NCBI RefSeq assembly: GCF_014650035.1 | Contig: NZ_BMUE01000006.1 | Coordinates: 1-64,000, forward strand | Length of the DNA stretch: 64,000 nt | Direction: 5' to 3' | Origin: Streptomyces lucensis JCM 4490 | GTDB lineage: Bacteria > Actinomycetota > Actinomycetes > Streptomycetales > Streptomycetaceae | Shown: one piece after another, positions 24,903 to 34,100 of the stretch | Layout: each line of letters starts with the position of its first letter | Position numbering within the stretch: the stretch's first letter is position 1 | The notes under the pieces: generated by a model | The model's input: only the letters and a program-made list of their open reading frames with translations | What the model was told of the DNA's origin: nothing | The model's database searches: none | Translations under genes and position numbers: made by a program

Positions 24903-25433
24903 ATGACGACCCGCTGGCTCACCCCCGAGGAGCAGCGCGCCTGGCGCGCCTACATCGCCGCCTCCCGGCTCCTGGAGGACGCGATCGACCGGCAGCTCCA
25001 GCAGCAGGGCGGCATGCCCCACCTGTTCTACTCCGTGCTGGCCAACCTCTCCGAGGCGCCCGACCGGCGGCTGCGCATGACCGATCTCGCGGAAACGCTG
25101 AAGATCACGCGCAGCAGGCTGACGTACGCGGTGACCCGGCTGGAGCGGGACGGGCTGGTGCGCCGGGAGGACTGCCGCTGGGACAAGCGCAGCAGCCTCG
25201 CCGTGCTGACCGACGAGGGCATGACCGTGCTGGAGCGTACGGCACCCGGGCACGTCGAGACGGTGCGCACCACCCTCTTCGACCGGCTCACGCCGGAGCA
25301 GGTGGGACAGCTCGAGGAGATCTGCACGGGGATCGCGCGCGGGCTGCAGGGGGAGGACGACGACGAGCGGGCGGCCACGGAGGACGTGCCGTGGCGGCGG
25401 CGGTCCTCGTGCTCGGGCTCCGGGCCCGAGTGA
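24903..25433 (+). CDS. MarR family transcriptional regulator
   Basis: 176 residues with the MarR winged helix at about 50-115 (MTDLAETLKITRSRLTYAVT recognition region, wing REDCRWDKRSSL) and N- and C-terminal dimerisation helices. The last 25 residues are polar and probably disordered. It sits between the divergent RibD-like gene and the GTP cyclohydrolase II gene 136 bp downstream, both of which have MarR-type inverted repeats ahead of them, so it probably controls this small module. The start codon is fixed by the leaderless promoter. Confidence 0.9.
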   Translation: MTTRWLTPEEQRAWRAYIAASRLLEDAIDRQLQQQGGMPHLFYSVLANLSEAPDRRLRMTDLAETLKITRSRLTYAVTRLERDGLVRREDCRWDKRSSLAVLTDEGMTVLERTAPGHVETVRTTLFDRLTPEQVGQLEEICTGIARGLQGEDDDERAATEDVPWRRRSSCSGSGPE

Positions 25434-25468
25434 GCCGGCCCGTGCGGGCCGCCCGGCCCATAGTTCGT

Positions 25469-25537
25469 TGCTTTAACTTTGAAGCATGAGATAGGGTCCC
25501 GAACCTGACTGACTTCTGCTTCAAATCTGAAGCAGAA
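25469..25537. promoter_or_regulatory. promoter and operators ahead of the GTP cyclohydrolase II gene
   Basis: A promoter-like TTGCTT (25468-25473) with -10 TAGGGT about 18 bp on is overlaid by CTTTAACTTTGAAG (25471-25484), close to the motif at 981-993. Downstream at 25514-25537 is a perfect inverted repeat, TTCTGCTTCA, AATC, TGAAGCAGAA. Two sites for a MarR dimer, one over the promoter and one in the leader, are the simplest reading. Confidence 0.65.
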
Positions 25538-25569
25538 AGCCCGGTACGGCCAGGACCCTGGAGACCCGC

Positions 25570-26223
25570 ATGCCCGACACCCCCGCCGCCAGCCCGCGCG
25601 CCCGCGTCCGGGTACCGCTGCGTTTCCACGACGGCTACAGCGCCGACGCGGAACTCGTCACCTTCCACGGGCTCACCGACGGCCGGGAGCACGTCGCCGT
25701 CGTCCTCGGCGACCCCGGCCCGGTGCCGCTGGTGCGCCTGCACTCCGAGTGCCTGACCGGCGATGTCCTCGGCTCGGCGCGCTGCGACTGCGGGCCCCAG
25801 CTGCGCGAGGCGGTCGAGCGCATCGCCGGCCGCGGGGGCGTGCTGCTCTACCTGCGCCAGGAGGGCCGTGGCATCGGCCTCTACAACAAACTCGACGCCT
25901 ACGCCCTGCAGGACCAGGGCCTCGACACGTACGAGGCGAACGCCGCCCTGGGCCTGCCGGAGGACGCCCGGGACTACACGGCCGCCGCGCAGATGCTCAC
26001 CGCCCTCGGCATCGGCGAACTGGACCTGCTGTCCAACAACCCCGACAAGGCGGAGCAGTTGCGCGCCCGGGGCGTCGCCGTACGGGACCGGGTGCCGACC
26101 GGCGTCTTCACCACGGCCCACAACGTCCGCTACCTGCGCGCCAAGGTCCTCCAGACCCAGCACACCCTGCCCCTGGCCGAGCTGGACGAGCCGGCCGGCC
26201 TCGCGGAGGTCTGCGCGGGCTGA
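25570..26223 (+). CDS. ribA: GTP cyclohydrolase II
   Basis: 217 residues, monofunctional GTP cyclohydrolase II without the DHBP synthase (RibB) half found in bifunctional versions. Zinc ligands C61, C72 and C74 (SECLTGDVLGSARCDCG), the GTP-site RQEGRGIGL, and Tyr111 in DAYALQDQG, equivalent to the E. coli Tyr105, are all present. From memory, Streptomyces paralogues with Met at this spot stop at the formylamino intermediate; the Tyr here predicts the full reaction. The product is the substrate type used by RibD, whose relative is encoded 0.75 kb away. Whether this is the housekeeping copy or a specialised one is not shown. Confidence 0.88.
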   Translation: MPDTPAASPRARVRVPLRFHDGYSADAELVTFHGLTDGREHVAVVLGDPGPVPLVRLHSECLTGDVLGSARCDCGPQLREAVERIAGRGGVLLYLRQEGRGIGLYNKLDAYALQDQGLDTYEANAALGLPEDARDYTAAAQMLTALGIGELDLLSNNPDKAEQLRARGVAVRDRVPTGVFTTAHNVRYLRAKVLQTQHTLPLAELDEPAGLAEVCAG

Positions 26224-26236
26224 ACCGGCGGCCGGG

Positions 26237-27769
26237 TCACGGTTCCCGCCGGCCGGCCGGGAGGCGGAGGGCCGGGAGGATCGCGAGGCTCAGCATGACC
26301 GCGGCCAGGGCGTAGGCGATGCGGAAGCCCGCCGGGTCCGCGCCCGCCGAGCCCAGCACCACCGACAGCACGGCCGTGCCGACGGACGCGGCGATCTGCG
26401 AGTTGATGCTCAGCGCGGTGCTCGCCCCGGCCAGCCGGTCCACGGGCAGGTCACGGGTCGCCGTGGTCATCGTCGGCATCAGCGTCATGCCGACGCCGGC
26501 GCCCATGACCATGCCCGCCGCGACGATCCGCCAGGGCGCCACGGCCGCCGTGCCGGTCTGCCAGGCCGTCAGCGCCATCCCGAGGGCCGCCACCGCGCAC
26601 CCCACCACGATCACCCCGCGCGGCGACACGCGGTCGATCCGCCGCGCAGCGACCTGCATCGTCGTACCGACCACGAGCCCGACCGGCGCCCCGAGCAGCC
26701 CGGCCGCCGTCGCGGTCATGCCCCGCTCCTGCTGCCAGTACAGCGGCCCGAGCAGCATCGCCCCGAAGTAGCCGCAGGTGAACGGGGCGAGGGTGCGAAC
26801 GGCGGCGCCGAACGTACGGTCCCGCAGCAGCCGCAGGTCCAGCAGCGGGGCGCGGACGGTCAGCGCCCGCCGCACGAAGGCCACCGTGAGGGCGGCGCCG
26901 GCGAGCGTCGGTACCAGGACGGCCGGTGCCGCGAAGTCGCCGCGCTCGCCGCCACGGGCGAGGCCGTACAGGAGCAGGGCGAGACCGGGCGAGAGCATCA
27001 GCAGGCCCGGGACGTCCAGCCGGGGCGGGTCGGCGCGACGGGTGTCCGGGGCGTCCTCGGGCAGGAGCCGGACGGCGAGGATCAGGGCCAGGACGCCGAC
27101 GGGCAGGTTGATCAGGAAGATCCAGTGCCAGGAGGCGGCGTCGACCAGCCGGCCGCCGAGCACCGGGCCGGCCACCGGGCCGACCAGGATGGGCAGCCCC
27201 AGCAGGGCCATCGCCCGGCCGAACCGTTCCCGGTCGGCGACCCGCATCCCCATCGCCATGCCGACCGGCTGCAGCAGTCCGCCACCCAGCCCCTGCACCG
27301 CGCGGAAGGCGATGAGGCTGCCCGCGCTCCAGGCACAGGCGGCCAGGAGGGAGCCCAGCGTGAAGAGGGCGAGGGCGGTCACGTACGTCCGCCTGGCGCC
27401 GAGCCGGCCCATCGCCCAGCCGGCGGTCGGGATGACCGCGGCGAGCGCGAGCGTGTACGCGGTGGCCGTCCACTGGATGGTCTCCAGCGGGGCGCCGAAG
27501 GACTCCGAGAGGCGGCGCATCGCGACGTTGACGATCGTCATGTCGAGCACCGCCATGACGGTGCCGAGCACGACGACGGTGATGACGCGGTAGAGGACGC
27601 CGGGCGGTGCCGCGGGGACGGTGCCGGTGGCCCTTGATCCGGAGGTCTCGGCGGGCTCGGCGGGCTCGGCGGGCTCGGCGGGCTCGGCGGGCTCGGCGGG
27701 CTCGGCGGGCTCGGCGGGCTCGGAGAGCCGCGCAGACCGCGCAGACCGCGCGGGTTGAGGGGCGCTCAT
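26237..27769 (-). CDS. DHA2-type MFS exporter (EmrB/QacA-like, 14 TM)
   Basis: 510 residues with about fourteen hydrophobic segments. The motif LDMTIVNVAM in TM1 and the G-rich VGPVAGPVLGG (motif C) mark the drug:proton antiporter-2 family. The cytoplasmic N-terminus (about 15-41) is a run of eight Glu-Pro-Ala triplets encoded by 9-bp tandem repeats. It starts 13 bp after the FMN reductase gene on the same strand, so the two form an operon, controlled by the divergent TetR through the twin operators at 28533-28569. It converges with the GTP cyclohydrolase II gene, with only 13 bp between stops. Confidence 0.88.
   Translation of the reverse strand: MSAPQPARSARSARLSEPAEPAEPAEPAEPAEPAEPAEPAETSGSRATGTVPAAPPGVLYRVITVVVLGTVMAVLDMTIVNVAMRRLSESFGAPLETIQWTATAYTLALAAVIPTAGWAMGRLGARRTYVTALALFTLGSLLAACAWSAGSLIAFRAVQGLGGGLLQPVGMAMGMRVADRERFGRAMALLGLPILVGPVAGPVLGGRLVDAASWHWIFLINLPVGVLALILAVRLLPEDAPDTRRADPPRLDVPGLLMLSPGLALLLYGLARGGERGDFAAPAVLVPTLAGAALTVAFVRRALTVRAPLLDLRLLRDRTFGAAVRTLAPFTCGYFGAMLLGPLYWQQERGMTATAAGLLGAPVGLVVGTTMQVAARRIDRVSPRGVIVVGCAVAALGMALTAWQTGTAAVAPWRIVAAGMVMGAGVGMTLMPTMTTATRDLPVDRLAGASTALSINSQIAASVGTAVLSVVLGSAGADPAGFRIAYALAAVMLSLAILPALRLPAGRREP
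27647..27723 (-). repeat. 9-bp tandem repeat (8 perfect units) in the exporter N-terminus
   Basis: CTCGGCGGG on the plus strand is repeated eight times without error, then begins a ninth. It encodes Glu-Pro-Ala triplets. Unit gain or loss would keep the frame, so the locus is likely to vary in length between strains. Confidence 0.9.
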
Positions 27770-27782
27770 CGTTCCGTCCCCC

Positions 27783-28475
27783 TCAGCCCGCGTAGGGGTG
27801 CTCGGCGCGGGCGGCTCGCAGAACCCGTCCCCACCAGCCGAGCTGGCCGAGCATGCCCTTAGCGGCGCCGGCGCACAGGGCGGCGTCGCGGGGGATGCCG
27901 TCCTTGTCCAGGCCGGACCACGGCCCGTGCAGGCTGACCGAGTCGCGCACGGTCACCGCGTGCATCTCCGCGAAGACGAGCCGGAGCTGCTCGACCGCGC
28001 GCAGACCGCCGCCGAGGCCGCCGTACGACACGAAGCCGACCGGCTTGGCCTGCCACTCGGCGCGGTGCCAGTCGACGAGGTTCTTCAGAACGGCCGGGAA
28101 GCTGTGGTTGTACTCGGGCGTCACGATGACGAACGCGTCCGCTGCGGCGAGCCGCGGCGAGACCTCCCGCAGCGCCGCGGCGGCCCGCGGATCCGGCGCG
28201 CCGCCCCAGCCGGGCATGACCAGCGGCAGGTCCACGTCTGCCAGGTCGATGACGTCGAGGTCGAAGCCCGCCTCCTCACCGGCGGCGGTGAGGAACCAGT
28301 CGGTGACGGCCCGGCCCTGCCGGCCCTCACGCACGCTGCCGACGACGACGGCGACGCGCAGCGGGACCTCCTCGGCGCGGGCGGCACCGGTCCCGGCCTC
28401 GGTCTCGGCCTGGATCTCGGTCTCGGTCTCGGTCTCGGTCACGGTCACGGAAAAAGTGGACGCAGGAGCGGACAC
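27783..28475 (-). CDS. NADPH-dependent FMN reductase family protein
   Basis: 230 residues with a flavodoxin-like fold. VGSVREGRQGRAVTDW binds the FMN phosphate, and VTPEYNHSFPAVLKNLVDW is the family signature; GFVSYGGLGGGLRA follows. The first 35 residues are an acidic Thr/Glu run from a short DNA repeat (TETETETE) and are probably disordered. It may supply reduced flavin or reduce quinones or azo compounds. GGGGGA lies 7 nt before the GTG. It is the first gene of a two-gene operon with the DHA2 exporter, a common detoxification pairing, under divergent TetR control. Confidence 0.88.
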   Translation of the reverse strand: MSAPASTFSVTVTETETETEIQAETEAGTGAARAEEVPLRVAVVVGSVREGRQGRAVTDWFLTAAGEEAGFDLDVIDLADVDLPLVMPGWGGAPDPRAAAALREVSPRLAAADAFVIVTPEYNHSFPAVLKNLVDWHRAEWQAKPVGFVSYGGLGGGLRAVEQLRLVFAEMHAVTVRDSVSLHGPWSGLDKDGIPRDAALCAGAAKGMLGQLGWWGRVLRAARAEHPYAG

Positions 28476-28532
28476 GGGTATCCCCCATCAGTTGGCGGGC
28501 GGCCGCTCCCGGCGGTCGCCTCGTCAGCAAAC

Positions 28533-28569
28533 TACAACGCTCGTTGTAAAAGTTACAACGTCCGTTGTA
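28533..28569. promoter_or_regulatory. twin TetR operators
   Basis: Two perfect 16-bp inverted repeats, TACAACG-CT-CGTTGTA (28533-28548) and TACAACG-TC-CGTTGTA (28554-28569), are centred 21 bp apart, two helical turns. They overlap candidate promoters in both directions: plus strand TTACAA, 17 bp, TTAGAG, and minus strand TTGTAA, 16 bp, TGTAGT. They lie between the FMN reductase and tetR starts. Confidence 0.85.
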
Positions 28570-28605
28570 GTTCGGTTAGAGTGGCTGCTCGAGAGGGAGG
28601 CGGAT

Positions 28606-29301
28606 GTGGGCGAAACGAACGAGAAGCGACTGGAGCGGGCGCGCCGCGAAGTCTCACCGCGCAAACTGGAGAAGCAGATGGCCATCGCGAGCGCGTCCTG
28701 CACGCTCTTCGGCCGTGAGGGCTACGCGCGCGCCTCGGTCGACGCCCTCGCCGCCGAGGCCGGCATCTCCACGCGCACGCTCTACAACCACTTTCCCGGC
28801 GGCAAGGCGCAGCTGTTCCAGACCGTGGTGACCTGGACGTCGAACGAGGTCCGCGACGCCCTGCTGTCCCGCCTGCGCGCCGTGCTGGACCCGGAGCGCC
28901 CGCCGCGCCCCGACGACCTCGAACGCGACCTGGTCTCCCTGGCCCACGCCTTCGTCGGCGCGATGAGCGACTACCGGGACCACTTCGCGCTCGTCCGCCA
29001 CATCCACGCGGAGGCGGACCACGTGCCGCCGGAGGTCCTCGACGCCTGGCACGAAGCGGGCCCGGAACCGGTCGCCCGGGCCGTCGCCGCGGCGATGGCG
29101 AACCTCGCGGACGCCGGCCTGCTCGACCCCCACGGCGACGCGGAGCTGACGGCCGCTCATTTCATGGCCCTGACCTCACACACCATCGTCCAGTCCACCC
29201 ACTACGGCGTCCTCCCCCTCCCCCCTGAGCAGACGGACCACCTGCTCAGGGGCGGGGTGAAGGCGTTCCTGCGGGCGTACGGCCCCCCGGGCCGGCCCTG
29301 A
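28606..29301 (+). CDS. TetR/AcrR family transcriptional regulator
   Basis: 231 residues. The N-terminal HTH (about 20-70; ASVDALAAEAGISTRTLYNH, then FPGGKAQLFQTVV) is followed by a C-terminal ligand and dimer domain of the TetR_C type with SDYRDHFALVRHIHAEADHVP. GAGAGGGAGG sits 5 nt before the GTG at 28606, fixing the start. It diverges from the FMN reductase/exporter operon and the twin operators between them predict repression of both directions, relieved by a small ligand. Confidence 0.92.
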   Translation: MGETNEKRLERARREVSPRKLEKQMAIASASCTLFGREGYARASVDALAAEAGISTRTLYNHFPGGKAQLFQTVVTWTSNEVRDALLSRLRAVLDPERPPRPDDLERDLVSLAHAFVGAMSDYRDHFALVRHIHAEADHVPPEVLDAWHEAGPEPVARAVAAAMANLADAGLLDPHGDAELTAAHFMALTSHTIVQSTHYGVLPLPPEQTDHLLRGGVKAFLRAYGPPGRP

Positions 29302-29319
29302 CCACCCTGGTGAAAACGC

Positions 29320-29359
29320 CGCAGCGCCCGGGCCGACCGAAGTCGGCCCGGGCGCTGCG
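29320..29359. terminator. strong hairpin between tetR and tRNA-Lys
   Basis: Perfect 18-bp stem CGCAGCGCCCGGGCCGAC with a CGAA tetraloop. It lies 19 bp after the tetR stop and 38 bp beyond the tRNA-Lys 3' end, so it can end transcripts from both sides. Confidence 0.85.
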
Positions 29360-29396
29360 CAGCAGGTCGGAGGGGGTGCCCCCCGCCTGCGACCCG

Positions 29397-29469
29397 TAGG
29401 CCCTGTGGGACTCGAACCCACAACCAATGGATTAAAAGTCCACTGCTCTGCCAATTGAGCTAAGGGCCC
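29397..29469 (-). tRNA. tRNA-Lys (TTT)
   Basis: 73 nt without encoded CCA. Anticodon TTT in CTTTTAA, full cloverleaf with TTCGAGT in the T-loop and a G1-U72 pair at the acceptor end. A TATGCT -10-like box lies upstream on the minus strand near 29492. Confidence 0.95.
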
Positions 29470-29568
29470 GGGCGATGTTGCCTGTCCGAGCATAGCGGGA
29501 CGCGGCCGTGTCTCCGATCGGGTATCGGGACCGGCCGCGTCGCGCGGTGCGGACGGCGCGGGTGTTGG

Positions 29569-31083
29569 TCACTTTTCGACCGGTTCGCGGGTGGGCGCGG
29601 GGGCCCGGCCGAGGAACCAGTGGCGGGCCGAGGCCAGCCACCAGGTCGCGGCGAAGCCCAGGACGACCAGGACGGCCACGGGGGCGTAGTTGAAGGTCTT
29701 CCAGGTGACCGGGGAGACCTGCGGGAGCATGAAGAGGACCGTGATCAGGCCGACCCAGGCGACCGAGACGACGCCGACCGGCTGCGACCAGCGGCCCAGG
29801 TGCCAGGGCCCGCGTTCGAAGGCGGCGCCCTTGCGGACGCGCAGGAACGTCGGGATGACGTACGCGATGTAGAGGCCGATGACCGCGATCGAGGTCACCG
29901 CCGCGTAGGCCGTCGAGTTGATGAGGTAGGGCAGGCCCAGCGCGAGGGCGGCCAGCGCGGCCAGCCAGACCGCCGCGACGGGGGTGCGGGTGCGCGGGCT
30001 GACGGTGTGCCAGAGGCGGGAGAACGGCAGCGCGCCGTCCCGGGAGAAGGCGTAGATCATACGGCTGTTGGCGGTGACGGACGCCATGCCGCAGAAGAGC
30101 TGGGCGCCGATCACCACCAGCAGGAGGAGCTTGCCGGACGTGGCGCCGAGGGCGTCCAGCAGGATCTGGGCGGGCGGCGCGCCCGTGGGGGACGCGAGCT
30201 CGTCGTCGTACGACTGGATCGCGAAGGTGAAGCCGAGGAGCAGGACGAAACCCGCGATCCACGAGGTCCAGATCGAGCGGACGATGCCCTTCGGGCCCGC
30301 CGTGGCGGCGTCGTGGGTCTCCTCCGTCATGTGGGCGGAGGCGTCGTAACCGGTGAACGTGTACTGGGCCATCAAAAGGCCTAGGAGGACGACATACGCG
30401 CCGCTGCCCCAGCCCGTCTCGTTGACGAAGTGCGTGAAGACGAACGACGCCGACCGGTGGTGGTCGGGGACGAGGGCGAGGGCGCCGACGATGACCGCGA
30501 CGCCGAGGACGTGCCACCACACGCTGACGCTGTTGAGGAAGGCGACGATGCGGACGCCGAAGGTGTTCAGCAGGCCGTGGAGCAGGAGGATCGCCGCGAA
30601 CAGCAGCACCGTGCGGCCCCGTGTCACCCCGAAGCCGAACTGCAGGTTCAGGTAGGCGCCGAGGAAGGACGCCGCGCCGAAGTCGATGCCCGCGGTCACC
30701 GCGACCTGGCCCAGCACGTTGAACCAGCCGGTGAACCACGCCCAGGCCGCCGCCGAGCGCGGTGGCGCGAGGCGGTGGGCCCAGAAGTACAGGCCGGCCG
30801 ACGTCGGGTAGGCGGAGCAGATCTCGGCCATCGACAGGCCCACGAACAGGGTCATCAGGCCCACCGCGACCCAGCCCCAGGTGATCACCGCGGGGCCGCC
30901 GGTGGTCATGCCGAAGAGGTACAGGGTGAGGCAGCCGGACAGCACCGAGATGATCGTGAAGGAGACGGCGTAGTTCGAGAACGCCGACATGCGGCGGGCC
31001 AGGACCTGCGTGTAACCGAGCTGGGCCAGCCGTTCCTCGTCCGACAGGCCGGCCGGCCCGCTGGCGCTCGCGTCATCTGTCAT
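29569..31083 (-). CDS. APC superfamily amino acid permease
   Basis: 504 residues with about twelve hydrophobic segments. The N-terminus (LAQLGYTQVLARRMSAFSNYAVSF) and the late YDASAHMTEETHDA motif are typical of the ACT/BAT-type amino acid, GABA or choline permeases of the APC superfamily. Substrate cannot be assigned. It ends about 100 bp from tRNA-Lys and starts just after the FG-GAP gene region on the same strand; no metabolic partner is adjacent. Confidence 0.88.
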   Translation of the reverse strand: MTDDASASGPAGLSDEERLAQLGYTQVLARRMSAFSNYAVSFTIISVLSGCLTLYLFGMTTGGPAVITWGWVAVGLMTLFVGLSMAEICSAYPTSAGLYFWAHRLAPPRSAAAWAWFTGWFNVLGQVAVTAGIDFGAASFLGAYLNLQFGFGVTRGRTVLLFAAILLLHGLLNTFGVRIVAFLNSVSVWWHVLGVAVIVGALALVPDHHRSASFVFTHFVNETGWGSGAYVVLLGLLMAQYTFTGYDASAHMTEETHDAATAGPKGIVRSIWTSWIAGFVLLLGFTFAIQSYDDELASPTGAPPAQILLDALGATSGKLLLLVVIGAQLFCGMASVTANSRMIYAFSRDGALPFSRLWHTVSPRTRTPVAAVWLAALAALALGLPYLINSTAYAAVTSIAVIGLYIAYVIPTFLRVRKGAAFERGPWHLGRWSQPVGVVSVAWVGLITVLFMLPQVSPVTWKTFNYAPVAVLVVLGFAATWWLASARHWFLGRAPAPTREPVEK

Positions 31084-31141
31084 GCCCCCAGCAATTCCCC
31101 CGCCGGGGGCGTGACATGCGTCACTTCGGCACCGGATGGCG

Positions 31142-34100
31142 CTAGAACAGGCCCTTGTAACCCTGCCAGCCGCTGCCGATCTTCACCCGGGCCCCGAACG
31201 ACCCCTTGCCGTCACCGGCGTTGCGGTACAGGTTGCCCGCCGTGTCCCGCTCGACCAGGTCGCTCCTGCCGTCGCCGGTGATGTCGCCGACGCCGACGAC
31301 CGCGTTGTACGAGGCGCCCCACGCGGAGAACACCTTCACGCGGTCCTTCAGCAGGCCGTTGCCCGCCCCGTTGTAGCGGTACAGCGTCCCCGCCTTGTCC
31401 CGCGCGAGGACGTCACCGATGCCGTCGCCGTTCAGGTCCCCGGCGCCGACGAGCTTCGTGTAGCCCGTCCACCCGGACCGGATCTTCTTCGCCGCCGCCA
31501 GCGTGCCGTCGCTCTTGGCCGCGAAGAGGTACACGTCACCGGTCGACGCCTTGCGGGCCAGCAGATCGGCCCGCCCGTCACCGGTGAGGTCACCCGGCGA
31601 GGTCAGCACGTCGTACGCGTTCCAGCCCGTGCCGAGCTTCTTGTACGGCATCGAAGGCTGCGGCGCCAGACCGCACTTGACCTCATAGCCGCGCAGCGAG
31701 CCGTCACTCATGCGCACCAGCACGTCGTTGCAGCGGTCCCGGTCGAGGTCGCCGAACGGCACCGCCAGCGCCTTGGTGGACCAGCCGCCGCCGGACTCCT
31801 TGCCGGAGAACGTGCCCTTCCCGGTGCCCTGCTGGAAGGTCAGCGTGCCCGAGGAGTTGAGCGTGAGCAGATCGGCGGCGCCGTCCGGCAGCCCGTCGGA
31901 GCCCGCGTGGTCGTGGCGCGCCGGGGCGCCGTGCTGCAGCCGGACCGTGCCGCGCACCTCCAAGGGGGCGCCGGTGCCGTCCGCGGGGGTCACGGTCAGG
32001 GTCCAGTCGTAGGAACCGTTCGGCAGGAACGCGTCCCCGGGCTTCGCCGGGTCGAGGCCGTGCCAGCCCACGGTCAGCTCGCCGCGGGCCGGCCCGCCGT
32101 CGCGGCCGTCCGTGTAGACCTTGCCGGTCGCGCGGTCGCGGACGGTCAGGTCCCACTTCGAGGACGGCTTGGAGAGCAGCACGGTGGCCAGGGTGTCCGG
32201 CACCGTGTCGTACTCGTGCCCCTCGACGGACGACGCCGTCCAGGCCGGCGCGAGCAGCCGCAGCGGCTGCTGCGGCACCCCGGACGGCACGAGGTGCACC
32301 CGTTCCTCGCCGTCCACGTACGCGGCGTTGCCGCCGGACTCGTCCACCGTCCAGCGGACGTCCCGCTGGGAGACGCCGGTGTCGGGCAGCGCGCCGATCA
32401 CCCGGCTCGCCGGGGTGCCGTCGGCGAACGCGGTGAGGACGAGTTCGCCGGCCTGCTTGTCGTGCGTGACGACGTAGCCGTCGCCGAGCTTCGCCTCGCC
32501 GGCCGGGACGGACACGGATTCGCCCGCCGTACGGTCGAAGACGCCCGCCTTGCCGCCGTCGCAGGTCCAGTAGATCCAGCGGCCCAGTGCCTGCAGTTCC
32601 GTGGGCGCACAGCCGGCGCCGGTGTCGAAGGTCCCGGTGGCCTTCTTCGCGCTCAGGTCGTACGCGGTCACGGTGCCGGGGGCCGAGCCCGCGGTCCACA
32701 GCAGGTCACCGGAGAGGGCGGCGGCGCCCGGGGCGCGGGTGACGGCCGGGGTGCCGTAGTCGCCGATCTTGTACACGTACTGCTTGTCGGCGCCCGTGAA
32801 GAGGAGGTGGCGGCCCGAGACGTCGGTGATGCGCCCGCCTGTGGGAACGGTCCGCTCCCACAGGCCCCCCGTGGCCGGCCCGTTGACGCGGATGCGGTCC
32901 TCCGTGTCCGAGACGTGCTCCAGCCAGGCGATGCGGCCGTCGGCCGTGCCGTAGATCTGCGAGCAGGCCACGTCGGTGGCGTGGCAGCTGCCGATCAGCA
33001 CGTCGGAGGAGAGCTGGGGCGTGAAGTCGGAACGCTCGCCGTACTCGGGCGTGCCGCCGGCGGCGACCGTCCGTACGTAGTCGTCCCGGCGGCCGCGCCG
33101 GCCGGCGTCGGTGACGACGAGCCTGCCCTGCTCCAGGGACAGTCCCTGGATCTGCGCGGGCGGCTTGGGCAGAGCCTTCACCTGGGTGACGACCGGCTTG
33201 CCGTCGGAACCGGGCTCGATGCGCTGCAGGCCCCAGTCGTCGGCGGTGGTACGGCCCAGGAAGACGGCGCCGCCGCTCGCCACGGAGATGCCGGGGTCGG
33301 ACACGGCGAGCTTGACCGAGGGGCCGCCGGTGAGGGGCTCGGCCAGCACGGCGGTACCGCTGCTGGGCCGGTGCACCAGCCATTCGCCGACCACGGCGAG
33401 GTTCTGCGCGGGGTTCACGCTGTCACCGCCGGAGAGCGCGACCTCGGTCGCGGGTGCCGACAGGTCGGACCGGTCGAACACCAGGACCTTGGACTCGTTG
33501 ATGTTGAACAGCACGACGTGGCCGCCGGTGACGTACCCGTTGAGGTACACCTTGCCGCGGGCCGGGGTCCAGCCCAGCGCCTCGCCCGTGCTCCGGTCGA
33601 CCAGCACCGACACGTACTGCTGCCCCTGCACGGCGCTGAACAGCAGCCCGGAGGCGTCACCGCCCAGGGGCTTGAGCAGCTTCACCCCGTCGGGCAGCCC
33701 CGTGACCGGCACGTCGCGGGTGGTGCCGCCCGGCTCCGGGAACAGCAGGTGCATCTCCTTGCCGGCCGTGCCGTCCTCGCCGGTCACATTGCGGTACCCC
33801 ACCGCGAGGTCGTCGTACGCCGTGTACAGCGCCTGGCCGGCGGGGACCTGGATCGTGCGGGTGGTGCCGTCGGCCGCGTTCCACAGGCCGACCCGGCCGC
33901 CCTCGTAGCGGTACGCGAGGACGTCGGCGCCGGTGCCCCAGGTGCCGAGGACGCCCTCGGGCTGCGTCACGGGCACGGACCGCCCGTCCGCGTACCGCGT
34001 CCAGACCAGTCCGGAGTGGCCCTCCAGCCGGTGGAAGACGCCCTGGGCCCCGGCGCCGTCGTGACCGCCGTACGTCGACGCGCTGAACAGCGAGGCCGAC

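Noticed and set aside
23693..26223. Ordinary riboflavin operon
   Set aside because: Riboflavin synthase and lumazine synthase are missing and the genes are divergent and under MarR-type operators, so I treat it as a separate module until the rest of the genome is seen.
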